From: Terriglobia bacterium
GTDB lineage: Bacteria > Acidobacteriota > Terriglobia > UBA7540
Direction of reading: 5' to 3'
Assembly (NCBI GenBank): GCA_030038235.1
Contig: JASHPE010000481.1
Coordinates: forward strand, 1 to 39,498
Length of the DNA stretch: 39,498 nt
Made by a program: the position numbers and the translations under genes. Shown one piece after another: positions 8,180 through 15,233 of the stretch. How positions within the stretch are numbered: position 1 is the first letter of the stretch; every line of letters starts with the position of its first letter. The notes under the pieces are model-generated. The model worked only from the letters and a program-made list of their open reading frames with translations. It was not told the DNA's origin and did not search any database.

Positions 8180-8485
8180 CTGCGATTCGCGCACCCGGTT
8201 GGGCTGCGGCCGTCCCGCTAATCTGCTGCTCCAACTGGTCGCGCACCGCCTTTTGCAGATCGCGGCTTTCTGAAACTCTGTCTGCGCCCGCTCGCGCTGT
8301 CCAAGACGCTCAAGAGCCTGAACGCAGAGGTAATGGACGCTGGCGCTGCCGGGATCGAGCGCGCCGTCCCGATTGGGTGCTCCCAGCGCCCCGAATACTT
8401 AACCCTGCTGCGGCTCGACCTTCGCCAGGCCGTAGTCGGAACTCGCCAGGCGCGGCTCGAGCCTCAACGCCCGAAACGTTGCATG
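8180..8485 (-). pseudogene. Decayed C-terminus of a TPR protein
   Basis: On the minus strand, pieces in two frames read as a tetratricopeptide-repeat tail: ALRLEPRLASSDYGLAKVEP then a stop, next LDPGSASVHYLCVQALERLG and QRERAQTEFQKAA, then after a frame change LQKAVRDQLEQQISG. The spacing and consensus (LxPxxAxxHYxLxQALERLG) are typical of TPR proteins. A stop and a frameshift interrupt it and no start is present. It fills most of the 516-bp gap upstream of the aminotransferase gene. Confidence 0.55.
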
Positions 8486-8665
8486 GGATAGCGAAACCGC
8501 CAGGGGAAGTCAGATAAGAAGCCTCGCCCCACTGTCCAGCATAGCGGTTGCGGGCGTCTGGCGCTACTGCCTGCCAGCTTTGCCATTAGACTTTTGTTCC
8601 GGGTTTCAATAGAATCGGCCGGAAGCCCCCGGTGGGCCCGAGGTGGGATTGACGAGGAGGACCCG

Positions 8666-9139
8666 ATGAGCGCCAGGACGATGGACCGGCTGTGGTCCGA
8701 TTACCAGGATCACCACCGGACCAAAGGAAATCGCACTTGCCACATGATCGGCATTCCGATGATCGTCTTCGGATTGCTCAGCCTGCTGTCGATTCCGATT
8801 GCGACCGTCGGCGGGTGGCCGATCGAGATCTCGCTGATCATTCTGGTCGCGGTGGGCGCCATCGACATCGCGCTCGACGCCAGACTGGGCGCGCTCATGC
8901 TGGTGATCTCGTTTCTCTTGTACCTGGTGGCCAGGGACTTAAAAGCGTGGCCCATCGCGGCGGGGCTGTTTGTGATCGGCTGGGTATGCCAGTTCGTCGG
9001 TCACGGCGTCTACGAAAGGCGCCAGCCAGCCTTTTACAAGAACCTGGCACACTTGCTCATCGGTCCGCTCTGGGTGCTGAACCACGTATTTCACGTGCGG
9101 CGCGAAGCCGCGGTGGCAGCGGCATCGGCGCGGAGCTGA
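8666..9139 (+). CDS. DUF962/Mpo1-like integral membrane protein
   Basis: This protein has about 157 residues and starts at the ATG at 8666, with GAGGAGG six bases upstream (an upstream TTG at 8594 is unlikely). It begins SDYQDHHRTKGNRTCHMIGIP, giving the family's H-x5-N-x3-H-x2-G-x-P signature (H16/H17, N22, H26). Four hydrophobic segments follow, with GWVCQFVGHGVYERRQPAF and LIGPLWVLNHVFH near the end. The yeast member Mpo1 is an Fe2+-dependent dioxygenase of 2-hydroxy fatty acids. The retained histidines allow such a role, but the bacterial function is not established. Confidence 0.85.
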   Translation: MSARTMDRLWSDYQDHHRTKGNRTCHMIGIPMIVFGLLSLLSIPIATVGGWPIEISLIILVAVGAIDIALDARLGALMLVISFLLYLVARDLKAWPIAAGLFVIGWVCQFVGHGVYERRQPAFYKNLAHLLIGPLWVLNHVFHVRREAAVAAASARS

Positions 9140-9156
9140 TTTGCCTCGAGTTGCGG

Positions 9157-9636
9157 CTAGCCGCCGAGCGGCTTGTCCTTATCGGTCGCCGTCTGCTGAG
9201 GGTTCTGGCGTATGATCCCGGTCTGATCCACGAAATAGTGGACGGCTCCGGTGCTGGAGTTGGTCGGGTCCGCGGTCACTGCGTAGGACTGGATCCTGCC
9301 GTTCTCATCGGCCGGACCCGCGGTGTAGGTGAAGGTGTAACCTTCCTTGGTACCGGAAACCAATTCGCTGTCCAGAAATCCGGCCAGCGAAGCAGTCGGC
9401 TGGGCGTCTGCCGGCGGACCCAAGTTTGCCAGCGTTTGCGAAAAGCCCGTGTCGTAAGACGTGACGTAATTGTTCTCGGCGGTTACGATCATCCGCAGCG
9501 AGCGCATTGCCGAGCCTTCGTTAATCTCGGACTTGGACTTCCACAGATTCGGCACCACGATGCCGGCAACCAGCACCACGACGACAATAAGAACGATGAC
9601 TTCCAGCCATGAAATGCCCTGCGATTCCTTGCGCAT
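9157..9636 (-). CDS. Type IV pilin-like / pseudopilin protein
   Basis: This protein has 159 residues and starts at the ATG at 9634-9636, with AGGAGG just upstream. The leader MRKESQG ends at a prepilin peptidase site (G7/I8), followed by ISWLEV with Glu at +5 and a long hydrophobic helix (VIVLIVVVVLVAGIVVPNLW). The usual first Phe of the mature protein is replaced by Ile. The globular part (about 45-159) is polar and serine/threonine-rich, as in minor pilins or pseudopilins. No assembly genes are nearby, so the system it serves cannot be told. Confidence 0.78.
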   Translation of the reverse strand: MRKESQGISWLEVIVLIVVVVLVAGIVVPNLWKSKSEINEGSAMRSLRMIVTAENNYVTSYDTGFSQTLANLGPPADAQPTASLAGFLDSELVSGTKEGYTFTYTAGPADENGRIQSYAVTADPTNSSTGAVHYFVDQTGIIRQNPQQTATDKDKPLGG

Positions 9637-9786
9637 ACTCCTCCTGAATTTCTTGACTCCTGGACTGCTCTTGCTGAATATCCGTTGCGAGCCGCCTCGT
9701 TGGCCTGCCGGCAAGACCGCCCTATGATGAATCCGCTTCTCCAGCGCCGGCCTGGGACGCTCCTCGCCCGGCGAGTCCGCGCGGAA

Positions 9787-9809
9787 AGCTCTCCCTGAGG
9801 TGGAGAGCT
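9787..9809. other. Perfect 8-bp hairpin in the pilin/OsmC intergenic region
   Basis: AGCTCTCC and GGAGAGCT enclose the loop CTGAGGT. There is no U-run on either side, so it is not a clear terminator. The remaining 9715-10040 interval between the divergent pilin and OsmC genes must hold both promoters, but I cannot place them securely. Confidence 0.5.
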
Positions 9810-10040
9810 ATTCTACGACAGTTCTTGGGCTGCGCCAAGTGATTTTACTCTTAGGTACTACCCTCGTATGGAACGCCGAATTTAACCGCGCAGTAAACGG
9901 CGGGTGTGCCTTCGGCGCCTTGCGCCTTCGATCCAGGGACAGGCCTTGTGCTTGCCCGATTCAAGGACCGCCGACCTCAACCCGAGAATCTGCTCGACCC
10001 CGCCTCCACGCTGTGCGACGCTCGAACAGGGAGGATCAAC

Positions 10041-10493
10041 ATGGAAGTAAAGAAGGCTTTCAAGACCTTTCGCTATTCGGCTGACCTGGCTTGGACCGGT
10101 GCGCGCAACGGACGCGCCTCAGCCGCCGGCAAAGCCGACATCGCAGTGGGCAGCCCGCCGGACTTTCGCGGCGAGGAAGGCGTCTGGTCTCCGGAGCATC
10201 TGTTCGTGAGCTCGCTCAGCACCTGCCTGATGCTCACTTTTCTAGCGATGGCTGAACGCCGCGCGATCGAAGTGGCTGCTTACGCGAGCACCGCCGAGGC
10301 GTTGCTGGAAAACGTGGACGGCAAATATCAAATCACCGCCGTCACGGTGCGTCCTCGGATCACGCTTAAGTCCGCCGACGCTCTGGAACCCGCGCGCGAG
10401 ATCATGGGCAGGGTCGAAGCGAATTGCTTCATCTCGAATTCCATCAAGTCGAGGATTGACCTGCAGCCGGAATTTCAAATCGCGCCGGCGTAG
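10041..10493 (+). CDS. OsmC/Ohr family peroxiredoxin-like protein
   Basis: This 150-residue cytoplasmic protein begins at the ATG at 10041, with GGAGG upstream. The two redox cysteines of the family are present: C62 in SLSTCLMLTFLAM and C129 in VEANCFISNSI. The SPEHLFVSS motif precedes the first. OsmC proteins reduce organic hydroperoxides as homodimers with two active sites at the interface. The gene stands alone; the next gene starts 125 bp downstream on the same strand. Confidence 0.9.
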   Translation: MEVKKAFKTFRYSADLAWTGARNGRASAAGKADIAVGSPPDFRGEEGVWSPEHLFVSSLSTCLMLTFLAMAERRAIEVAAYASTAEALLENVDGKYQITAVTVRPRITLKSADALEPAREIMGRVEANCFISNSIKSRIDLQPEFQIAPA

Positions 10494-10617
10494 GGCCTGG
10501 TTTCCGCGGCGGCTCAAGCGACAACACGATGTACACTGCCCAATCGAGGTAAACTGAAAGCTAAGGATTGTGCTGGACTCCGGAGTTTGTTCATTCGGTG
10601 ACCGAGAGGCTCGACCA

Positions 10618-12321
10618 ATGCCGCAAGTGATGCGTAGTGCCAAGGTTTATGACGCCGTGATCGTGGGGTCGGGCGCCGGCGGTGGCATGGCGGCGTACGT
10701 CCTCACCCAGGCGGGCGCCAAGTGCCTGCTGCTCGAGGCCGGAAGCTGGTATGACACGGCCAAAGAGTCCACCATGCTGAAGTGGAACTATGATCTGCCG
10801 CGTCGCGGCGCCCCCACCCCTGACAAACCTTTTGGCGAGACGGACGCTTGCGTAGGTGGCTGGCAACTGCCGGGCGAGCCTTACACGCAGGCCAGCGGCA
10901 CGGACTGGAAGTGGTGGCGTGGTCGGATGCTCGGAGGACGCACCAATCACTGGGGCCGGATCTCGCTCCGCATGGGCCCGTACGATTTCAAGCCTTACAG
11001 CCGCGACGGTAAAGGCTTCGACTGGCCCATCTCTTATGACGATCTCGCGCCCTATTACGACAAGACCGAGGAATTGATCGGCGTCTTTGGATCGGCCGAA
11101 GGTCTCGAGAATACGCCGGACGGTAAGTTCCTGCCGCCGCCCAAGCCGCGCTGTTACGAGCTGGTGATCCAGCGCGCATCGCGCAAGTTGGGCATCCCCT
11201 GCGTCTCGTCGCGGCTTTCCATCCTCACGCGTCCCCTGAACGGCCGGCCCGCCTGCCACTATTGCGGCCAGTGCGGACGCAGTTGCGCTACCAGCTCCAA
11301 CTTCTCATCGCCCACGGTGCTGATTCCGCCCGCCACGGCCACCGGCAACTTGGAAGTGCGCTGTGACGCCATGGCCCGCGAAATTCTTGTCGATCGCGAG
11401 GGACTCGCCACCGGCGTCTCGTACATCGACAAGAAGACGCGCAAGGAATTGCAGGTCCGCGGCAAGATCGTGGTGCTGGCCGCCAGCGCCTGCGAAAGCG
11501 CCCGTCTGCTGCTCAATTCCTCGAGCCCGCAGCATCCGAACGGTCTTTGCAATTCGAGCGGACTGGTGGGCAAGTACCTGATGGACACGGTTGGCTCCGA
11601 CGGCGGCGGATTCGTACCGTCGCTCGAGGATCTGCCGGCGCACGACTGCGACGGCGTCGGCGGCATGCACGTCTATATGCCCTGGTGGAATTACGAGAAG
11701 CAGCTTCGGAATCAGTTGCCCTTCGCGCGCGGCTACCACATCGAGCTGGGAGGGGGACGCGGCATGCCCGGGCCCAGCGACTTCGACGGCAGTGAGACCT
11801 TCACCGGCGGCGGATACGGGGTGGAACTCAAGCGGAACATCCGCAAGATCTACGGATCGTTCCTCGGCTTTGCCTGCCGCGGCGAGATGATTCCCAACAG
11901 CGACAGCTACTGCGAAATCGACCACGATACCGTGGATGAGTGGGGCATTCCCGTGCTCAAGTTCCACTTCAAATGGAGCCAGGACGAGATCCTGATGGCG
12001 CGCCACGCGCAGGAGACTTTCCGCGAGCTGATTCTGACCATGGGCGGCGAGGTCCTGGAATCGTCAAGCGCTGAAAACAACTGGGGCATTTCCAAGGGCG
12101 GCGAGATCATCCATGAAGTGGGCACCACCCAGATGGGTGACGACCGCCGCAAGTCCGTGCTGAATCCCTATTGCCAGGGATGGGATTGCAAAAACCTCTT
12201 CGTCACCGATGGGGCCCCGTTTGTCTCCAACGCTGACAAGAATCCCACGCTGAGCATCATGGCGCTGGCCTGGAGGACGTCGGAACACGCGGCGGAGGAA
12301 GTGCAGAAGCTGAATGTCTAG
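10618..12321 (+). CDS. GMC-family FAD-dependent sugar/alcohol dehydrogenase (paralogue 1)
   Basis: This flavoprotein has about 567 residues (ATG at 10618 after GAGAGG). An N-terminal dinucleotide-binding motif (VGSGAGGGMAAYVL) is followed by the GMC substrate domain, RMLGGRTNHWGR, a cysteine cluster, and a C-terminal block with HEVGTTQMGDD and NPTLSIMALAWR. C213, C219 and C223 form C-x5-C-x3-C, the spacing of the [3Fe-4S] ligands in the alpha subunit of bacterial FAD glucose dehydrogenase. The protein has no export signal. In known complexes a Tat-exported small subunit carries it to the periplasm, and such a subunit is encoded at 20097-20762. The substrate is unknown. A paralogue lies at 26831-28522. 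Confidence 0.9.
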   Translation: MPQVMRSAKVYDAVIVGSGAGGGMAAYVLTQAGAKCLLLEAGSWYDTAKESTMLKWNYDLPRRGAPTPDKPFGETDACVGGWQLPGEPYTQASGTDWKWWRGRMLGGRTNHWGRISLRMGPYDFKPYSRDGKGFDWPISYDDLAPYYDKTEELIGVFGSAEGLENTPDGKFLPPPKPRCYELVIQRASRKLGIPCVSSRLSILTRPLNGRPACHYCGQCGRSCATSSNFSSPTVLIPPATATGNLEVRCDAMAREILVDREGLATGVSYIDKKTRKELQVRGKIVVLAASACESARLLLNSSSPQHPNGLCNSSGLVGKYLMDTVGSDGGGFVPSLEDLPAHDCDGVGGMHVYMPWWNYEKQLRNQLPFARGYHIELGGGRGMPGPSDFDGSETFTGGGYGVELKRNIRKIYGSFLGFACRGEMIPNSDSYCEIDHDTVDEWGIPVLKFHFKWSQDEILMARHAQETFRELILTMGGEVLESSSAENNWGISKGGEIIHEVGTTQMGDDRRKSVLNPYCQGWDCKNLFVTDGAPFVSNADKNPTLSIMALAWRTSEHAAEEVQKLNV

Positions 12322-12336
12322 GCCGCTCGTCTCTCG

Positions 12337-12449
12337 GCACTTGTCACTCGCCACTTGTCACTTGCCACTGTTCTTCAGGTCCCGCAGCAATCTCTCAATC
12401 GCCTTCTCGAAGCGTCGTGATCCTTCAATTGCGGAAGTCGCCGATGTGC
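12337..12449. repeat. TIR-gene tail remnant 1 with CACTTGTCACT word array
   Basis: 12337-12369 is an array of CACTTGTCACTCGCCACT-like words. 12371-12449 matches, with a few substitutions and small gaps, the last about 80 bp of the intact TIR gene (15271-15350), in the same orientation. No reading frame survives. Confidence 0.8.
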
Positions 12450-12471
12450 CTAGCTGAGTCGAGCGTCGCCA

Positions 12472-12816
12472 TCATATGTATCGGATTTGGTTTTCGATCT
12501 CGTCCGCCGTCACATGGTTCAGGAGCGTCAGCACTCGACGCAATAGTTCCATGGGATGCCGGCGGACCGCGATGATGATTCCGGCGTGCGTTCGTCCCGC
12601 TTCGAAATAGTTTCGGGCCAGCACCTCAAAGTCCCGATTGTGGGTGAGAATGGCCCGCCCACGGGTGGTCGCGAAGGCCAGTTGATCTTCATCGGTCTTG
12701 CCAATCTGCCCCGCTTCCTGTGTGGTCGTGACGAAAAAACCACGCCCCCGGAGCAGGTCCGACAGAAGCACGTTCACATCTTCGTCAAGGTAGAGGCGAA
12801 TAAAGAGCGGTTTCAA
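12472..12816 (-). CDS. DUF5615 PIN-like toxin
   Basis: This 114-residue protein has the compact PIN/Mut7-C-like fold. RLYLDEDVNVLLSDLLRGRG supplies the first acidic pair, and AILTHNRDFEVLAR supplies the family's THxxDF motif. DUF5615 proteins are predicted ribonuclease toxins paired with DUF433 antitoxins. Here the DUF433 gene lies directly upstream and the frames overlap by four bases (12813-12816), the standard antitoxin-first arrangement. Length and motifs look intact, so this pair is probably functional. Confidence 0.85.
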   Translation of the reverse strand: MKPLFIRLYLDEDVNVLLSDLLRGRGFFVTTTQEAGQIGKTDEDQLAFATTRGRAILTHNRDFEVLARNYFEAGRTHAGIIIAVRRHPMELLRRVLTLLNHVTADEIENQIRYI

Positions 12817-13094
12817 AGATTTGCTGCCAGGGGATCGATGGCGCTGTCGGGGACGCGGTTCCGCTCAATGTAGGCGTTAATCTCGTCCTGGTGATCGCTG
12901 TAGTAACTCAGGGCGTCAAACACCTGGGCCAGGGTTAGGTGGGGCAGGGAGCGAGGAATTTCCTCTGCGGGAACGCCGAGCCGCCAAGTCTCTACAATGG
13001 CCCGCACCGGTGTTCGCGTGCCACGGATAATCGGCTCGCCGCCAAGAATTCCGTCGTCGGTCAAGATGTGGTAGTGCCCGGTCGCAGTCGTCAT
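12813..13094 (-). CDS. DUF433 antitoxin
   Basis: This 93-residue protein starts at the ATG at 13092-13094, preceded by AGGTG. It has the DUF433 signature ILGGEPIIRGTRTPVRAIVE, followed by a helix-turn-helix-like segment (GVPAEEIPRSLPHLTLAQVFDAL) and an acidic C-terminal helix (SDHQDEINAYIERN). Proteins of this family bind DNA and neutralise DUF5615 toxins, whose gene follows with a four-base overlap. Transcription is probably autoregulated (family knowledge). Confidence 0.87.
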   Translation of the reverse strand: MTTATGHYHILTDDGILGGEPIIRGTRTPVRAIVETWRLGVPAEEIPRSLPHLTLAQVFDALSYYSDHQDEINAYIERNRVPDSAIDPLAANL

Positions 13095-13143
13095 GTTGCA
13101 CCTAAAACTAAGTATAACCCTATCCTGCCTGCTGGCCACTAAC

Positions 13144-13276
13144 CACTGTTCCTGAGGTCCCGCAGCAGTCTCTCAAACCTACGTATATCTCCTGTCTTGT
13201 CTCTGCTCTCTCGTCACTCGCCACTTGTCACTTGTCACTGTTTTAATCGGCGCAGGCTCGCAGCCCAGGCCTGTCA
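13144..13276. repeat. TIR-gene tail remnant 2, interrupted by word array
   Basis: 13150-13180 (TGAGGTCCCGCAGCAGTCTC) matches the very end of the TIR gene. 13213-13240 is a CACTCGCCACTTGTCACT array. 13248-13275 (CGGCGCAGGCTCGCAGCCCA) matches a position further inside the TIR gene (15357-15384). The array therefore replaces about 50 bp of the ancestral coding sequence. Confidence 0.78.
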
Positions 13277-13284
13277 GTCAAGCT

Positions 13285-13305
13285 GCCCTCCTCGTTGAGG
13301 AGGGC
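13285..13305. other. Perfect 9-bp hairpin
   Basis: GCCCTCCTC and GAGGAGGGC enclose GTT. A G-run rather than a U-run follows, so it is not a typical terminator. It lies just beyond TIR-tail remnant 2. Confidence 0.55.
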
Positions 13306-13360
13306 TTCGGGGGGGTCACGGCCCCGTCCAGGCGAAGCCGAAACAGCATCAAGAACAGGC

Positions 13361-13445
13361 GTAGCGCGGACCTGATTTGTAGGTCCGCGGCCTTCTCCCT
13401 CACACGCAGAGAAGCCGCAGACCTTGAGAACCAGGTCTGCGCTAC
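13361..13445. repeat. Twin-hairpin palindromic element (REP/BIME-like)
   Basis: Two hairpins stand side by side: CGCGGACCT/AGGTCCGCG and GCAGACCT/AGGTCTGC. The outermost segments GTAGCGCGGACCTG (13361-13374) and CAGGTCTGCGCTAC (13432-13445) are also inverted copies with one mismatch. The whole can fold as one long stem or two short ones. Confidence 0.7.
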
Positions 13446-13514
13446 TGGCTCATGCTTCTCGTCTCTGTTCCTGTCGCCTCTGGCAGGCGGCATCAGGGCC
13501 GGCAAGAATCGCGC

Positions 13515-13520
13515 TATAAT
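13515..13520 (+). promoter_or_regulatory. -10 box of a probably leaderless transcript
   Basis: TATAAT ends 7 bp before the ATG at 13528, so transcription would begin at or next to the start codon. A clear -35 hexamer is not visible 16-18 bp upstream. Confidence 0.5.
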
Positions 13521-13527
13521 CCGAGGC

Positions 13528-13863
13528 ATGGCAAACCTCGCTGCTACCTTACCGCCTCCGCTCAAGTCCTGGGAAGATGGGACGATCCGGGTCGGGTCTT
13601 CGCGGCTGCTGCTTGATTTGGTGGTGCACCAATTCAAACAAGGGGCCACCGCGGAGCAGATCCAGCACAGCTTTCCGTCTGTCTCCCTCCACGACATTTA
13701 CGGCGCCATTTTCTACTATCTCGAACACACCGAAGAAGTCGAAGCGTATCTGGCACAGCGGGAGACGGCTGCGGACGAGACCGAGCGAATCATCCGCAAC
13801 GCGCAGGGACCCTCCTCACTTCATAAGAGACTGGAAGAGCGGCGCGCTCACACGCTGAAGTGA
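13528..13863 (+). CDS. DUF433 antitoxin (second copy, partner broken)
   Basis: This 111-residue protein has a DUF433-like helix-turn-helix core: SSRLLLDLVVHQFKQGATAE, then FPSVSLHDIYGAIFYYLEH. An acidic, arginine-rich tail follows. The start is the ATG at 13528, seven bases after TATAAT, suggesting a leaderless mRNA. It differs strongly from the copy at 12813-13094, so it is not a recent duplicate. The cognate DUF5615 toxin gene begins 13 bp downstream but is internally deleted and frameshifted, leaving this antitoxin as an intact orphan. Confidence 0.82.
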   Translation: MANLAATLPPPLKSWEDGTIRVGSSRLLLDLVVHQFKQGATAEQIQHSFPSVSLHDIYGAIFYYLEHTEEVEAYLAQRETAADETERIIRNAQGPSSLHKRLEERRAHTLK

Positions 13864-13876
13864 CCTCTTCGCCCGT

Positions 13877-14165
13877 ATGTTGAAGCTCCTGACTGATGAG
13901 AACCTCGACCAGCGCATTCTGCGCGGGGTGCAACTGCGGCACTTCTCGAATGGGCGGCAACGAACCCGCATGTGCTTGTAACCCATGATCGGAACACGAT
14001 GCTCAAGGCCGCTACGATCGAATCCGTTCCGGGCAGAGGACGGCGGGATCGGTGATCGTGAAGAAGGAACTGCCTTTGACCAGGCTGATTGAGGATCTGG
14101 TCTTGCTAGTGGAGTGCTGTACCGAGGCAGATTTCGAGGATCAGATTGTATTTGTTCCGTTATGA
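13877..14165 (+). pseudogene. Broken DUF5615 toxin
   Basis: Three segments in different frames spell a DUF5615 protein: MLKLLTDENLDQRILRGV at the start, EWAATNPHVLVTHDRNTMLKAA in the middle, and VIVKKELPLTRLIEDLVLLV to DQIVFVPL before the stop at 14163-14165. About 20-25 residues are missing between the first two segments and a further frame change follows. The conserved acidic and THDRNT motifs can be read but not in one frame. It follows the intact DUF433 gene directly. Confidence 0.8.
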
Positions 14166-14236
14166 GCGGTCCGCGAACTGAATTGATCTTTCCGATTTGG
14201 GGCGCACGGCCAGCCTGCGCCTGCATCCTCCAGTGC

Positions 14237-14263
14237 CGTCATTCCCGCACAAGCGGGAATTCA
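14237..14263. repeat. Short palindromic repeat GTCATTCCCGC...GCGGGAATTCATT
   Basis: ATTCCCGC and GCGGGAAT flank ACAA. This resembles the REP-like palindrome widespread in bacterial genomes. It is a single copy in this window. Confidence 0.5.
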
Positions 14264-14265
14264 TT

Positions 14266-14510
14266 CGTCACTTGTCACTGCTTTTGAGATCCCGCAGCAA
14301 TCTATCAAACGCTTGTCTCTCGCCACTTGTCACTCGCCACTCGTCACTGCTTTTTTCGCCGATGTGGCGCGTGCGGTGCAGACTCGCGGCCCAGGTCTGA
14401 TCGGTCTCCATCACGGCGTCGTCCAGGCGAATGGGAAACAGGACTGTCTTGCCGGATTTGTGCTCCTTTCGAGCGCCGCCTCTACTTCGTCCTCCACGCA
14501 CGAGCTGCAG
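14266..14510 (-). pseudogene. TIR-gene tail remnant 3, interrupted by word array
   Basis: On the minus strand this reads as the last about 70 residues of the TIR protein: KSGKTVLFPIRLDDAVMETD, then WAASLHRTRHIG, then a foreign stretch encoded by the CACTTGTCACT array, then AFDRLLRDLKSSDK and a stop. The intact gene has HIGDFRNWKDHDAFKKAFERL at the array position. Upstream of the KSGKTV segment the frame breaks down and the BrnT cassette begins. Confidence 0.8.
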
Positions 14511-14541
14511 CTGCCATGCTCCGCGTGGAATGTGATACGAT

Positions 14542-14555
14542 ATTGCATATACAAT
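14542..14555. promoter_or_regulatory. Imperfect palindrome over the brnT start, candidate operator
   Basis: ATTGCATATACAAT is a 14-bp palindrome with one mismatched pair, and its last bases overlap the brnT start codon. BrnT-BrnA operons are repressed by the BrnTA complex through the DNA-binding BrnA, so this is a plausible operator. It could also contain the -10 element (TATACA). Confidence 0.4.
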
Positions 14556-14838
14556 GGTTTTCGCCTGGGATCCGGAGAAGGATCGGATTAACCGACGAAA
14601 GCATGGCGTTTCGTTCGAGGTCGCCGCGCGCGTCTTTAACGATCGCCATGCTGTTTCATACGTTGAGCGGGTGGTTGCGGGCGAGGAGCGCTGGCACACG
14701 ATCGGGTTCGCCGGAGGCGCGATTCTTCTGCTCGTCGTGCACACGGTGGAGGAGGAAAATGGGGAAGAAACGATCCGGATCATCTCGGCAAGAAAAGCGG
14801 ATTCCCGCGAACAGTCTCTTTACCCGTCCCCTCACTAA
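14554..14838 (+). CDS. brnT: BrnT-family ribonuclease toxin
   Basis: This 94-residue RelE-fold toxin has the family pattern throughout: FAWDPEKDRINRRKHGVSFE at the start, AARVFNDRHAV, a GEERWHTIGF strand, and IRIISARKADSREQSLY at the end. In BrnT from Brucella conserved basic and aromatic residues of these blocks cleave RNA. The gene precedes its antitoxin, as usual for BrnT/BrnA, and their frames overlap by about 80 bp. It appears intact. Confidence 0.9.
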   Translation: MVFAWDPEKDRINRRKHGVSFEVAARVFNDRHAVSYVERVVAGEERWHTIGFAGGAILLLVVHTVEEENGEETIRIISARKADSREQSLYPSPH

Positions 14839-15091
14839 GCGCGAGCGGACGGAACTGGAGGCGCTCGCCCGGCTCCCGGAGTCCGCCATCGATTACTCTG
14901 ACGCTCCCGCGATGGGTCGTGTTCCCACCGGGATCCATGTGGGGAGATTTTACCGGCCCGTGAAGCAGCAGATCAGCCTGCGCGTGGATGCTGACGTCCT
15001 GGCCTGGTTCCGGTCGCAGGGCGGGAAATACCAGACGTACATGAACCAGGTCCTCAGGCGCGAGATGCACAGCCGCGCCCGGGCGCGATAG
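14759..15091 (+). CDS. brnA: BrnA-family antitoxin
   Basis: This 110-residue protein starts at the ATG at 14759-14761, with GGAGGAGG upstream inside brnT. The C-terminal half RPVKQQISLRVDADVLAWFR followed by KYQTYMNQVLRREM is the ribbon-helix-helix domain of BrnA. The N-terminal half (TKRERTELEALARLPESAID) wraps the toxin in known structures. The about 80-bp overlap with brnT suggests translational coupling, with more antitoxin made from its own strong SD. Confidence 0.88.
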   Translation: MGKKRSGSSRQEKRIPANSLFTRPLTKRERTELEALARLPESAIDYSDAPAMGRVPTGIHVGRFYRPVKQQISLRVDADVLAWFRSQGGKYQTYMNQVLRREMHSRARAR

Positions 15092-15106
15092 GCCGCCGTT
15101 CTTCTT

Positions 15107-15233
15107 CTTGTCACTTGCCACTAACCACTAGCCGCTGCTCGTCACTCGCCACTCGTTACTTGTCACTGCTCTTCGGGTTCCGCAGCAGTCTCTCGAACGC
15201 GCCTGTCACTCGCCACTTGCCACTTGCCTCTTG
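15107..15233. repeat. TIR-gene tail remnant 4 with word arrays
   Basis: Arrays of CACTTGCCACTAACCACT-like words at 15112-15166 and 15207-15260 enclose a 30-bp piece (GGGTTCCGCAGCAGTCTCTC) of the TIR 3' end. The second array runs on into the end of the intact TIR gene and encodes its last residues and stop. Confidence 0.72.
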
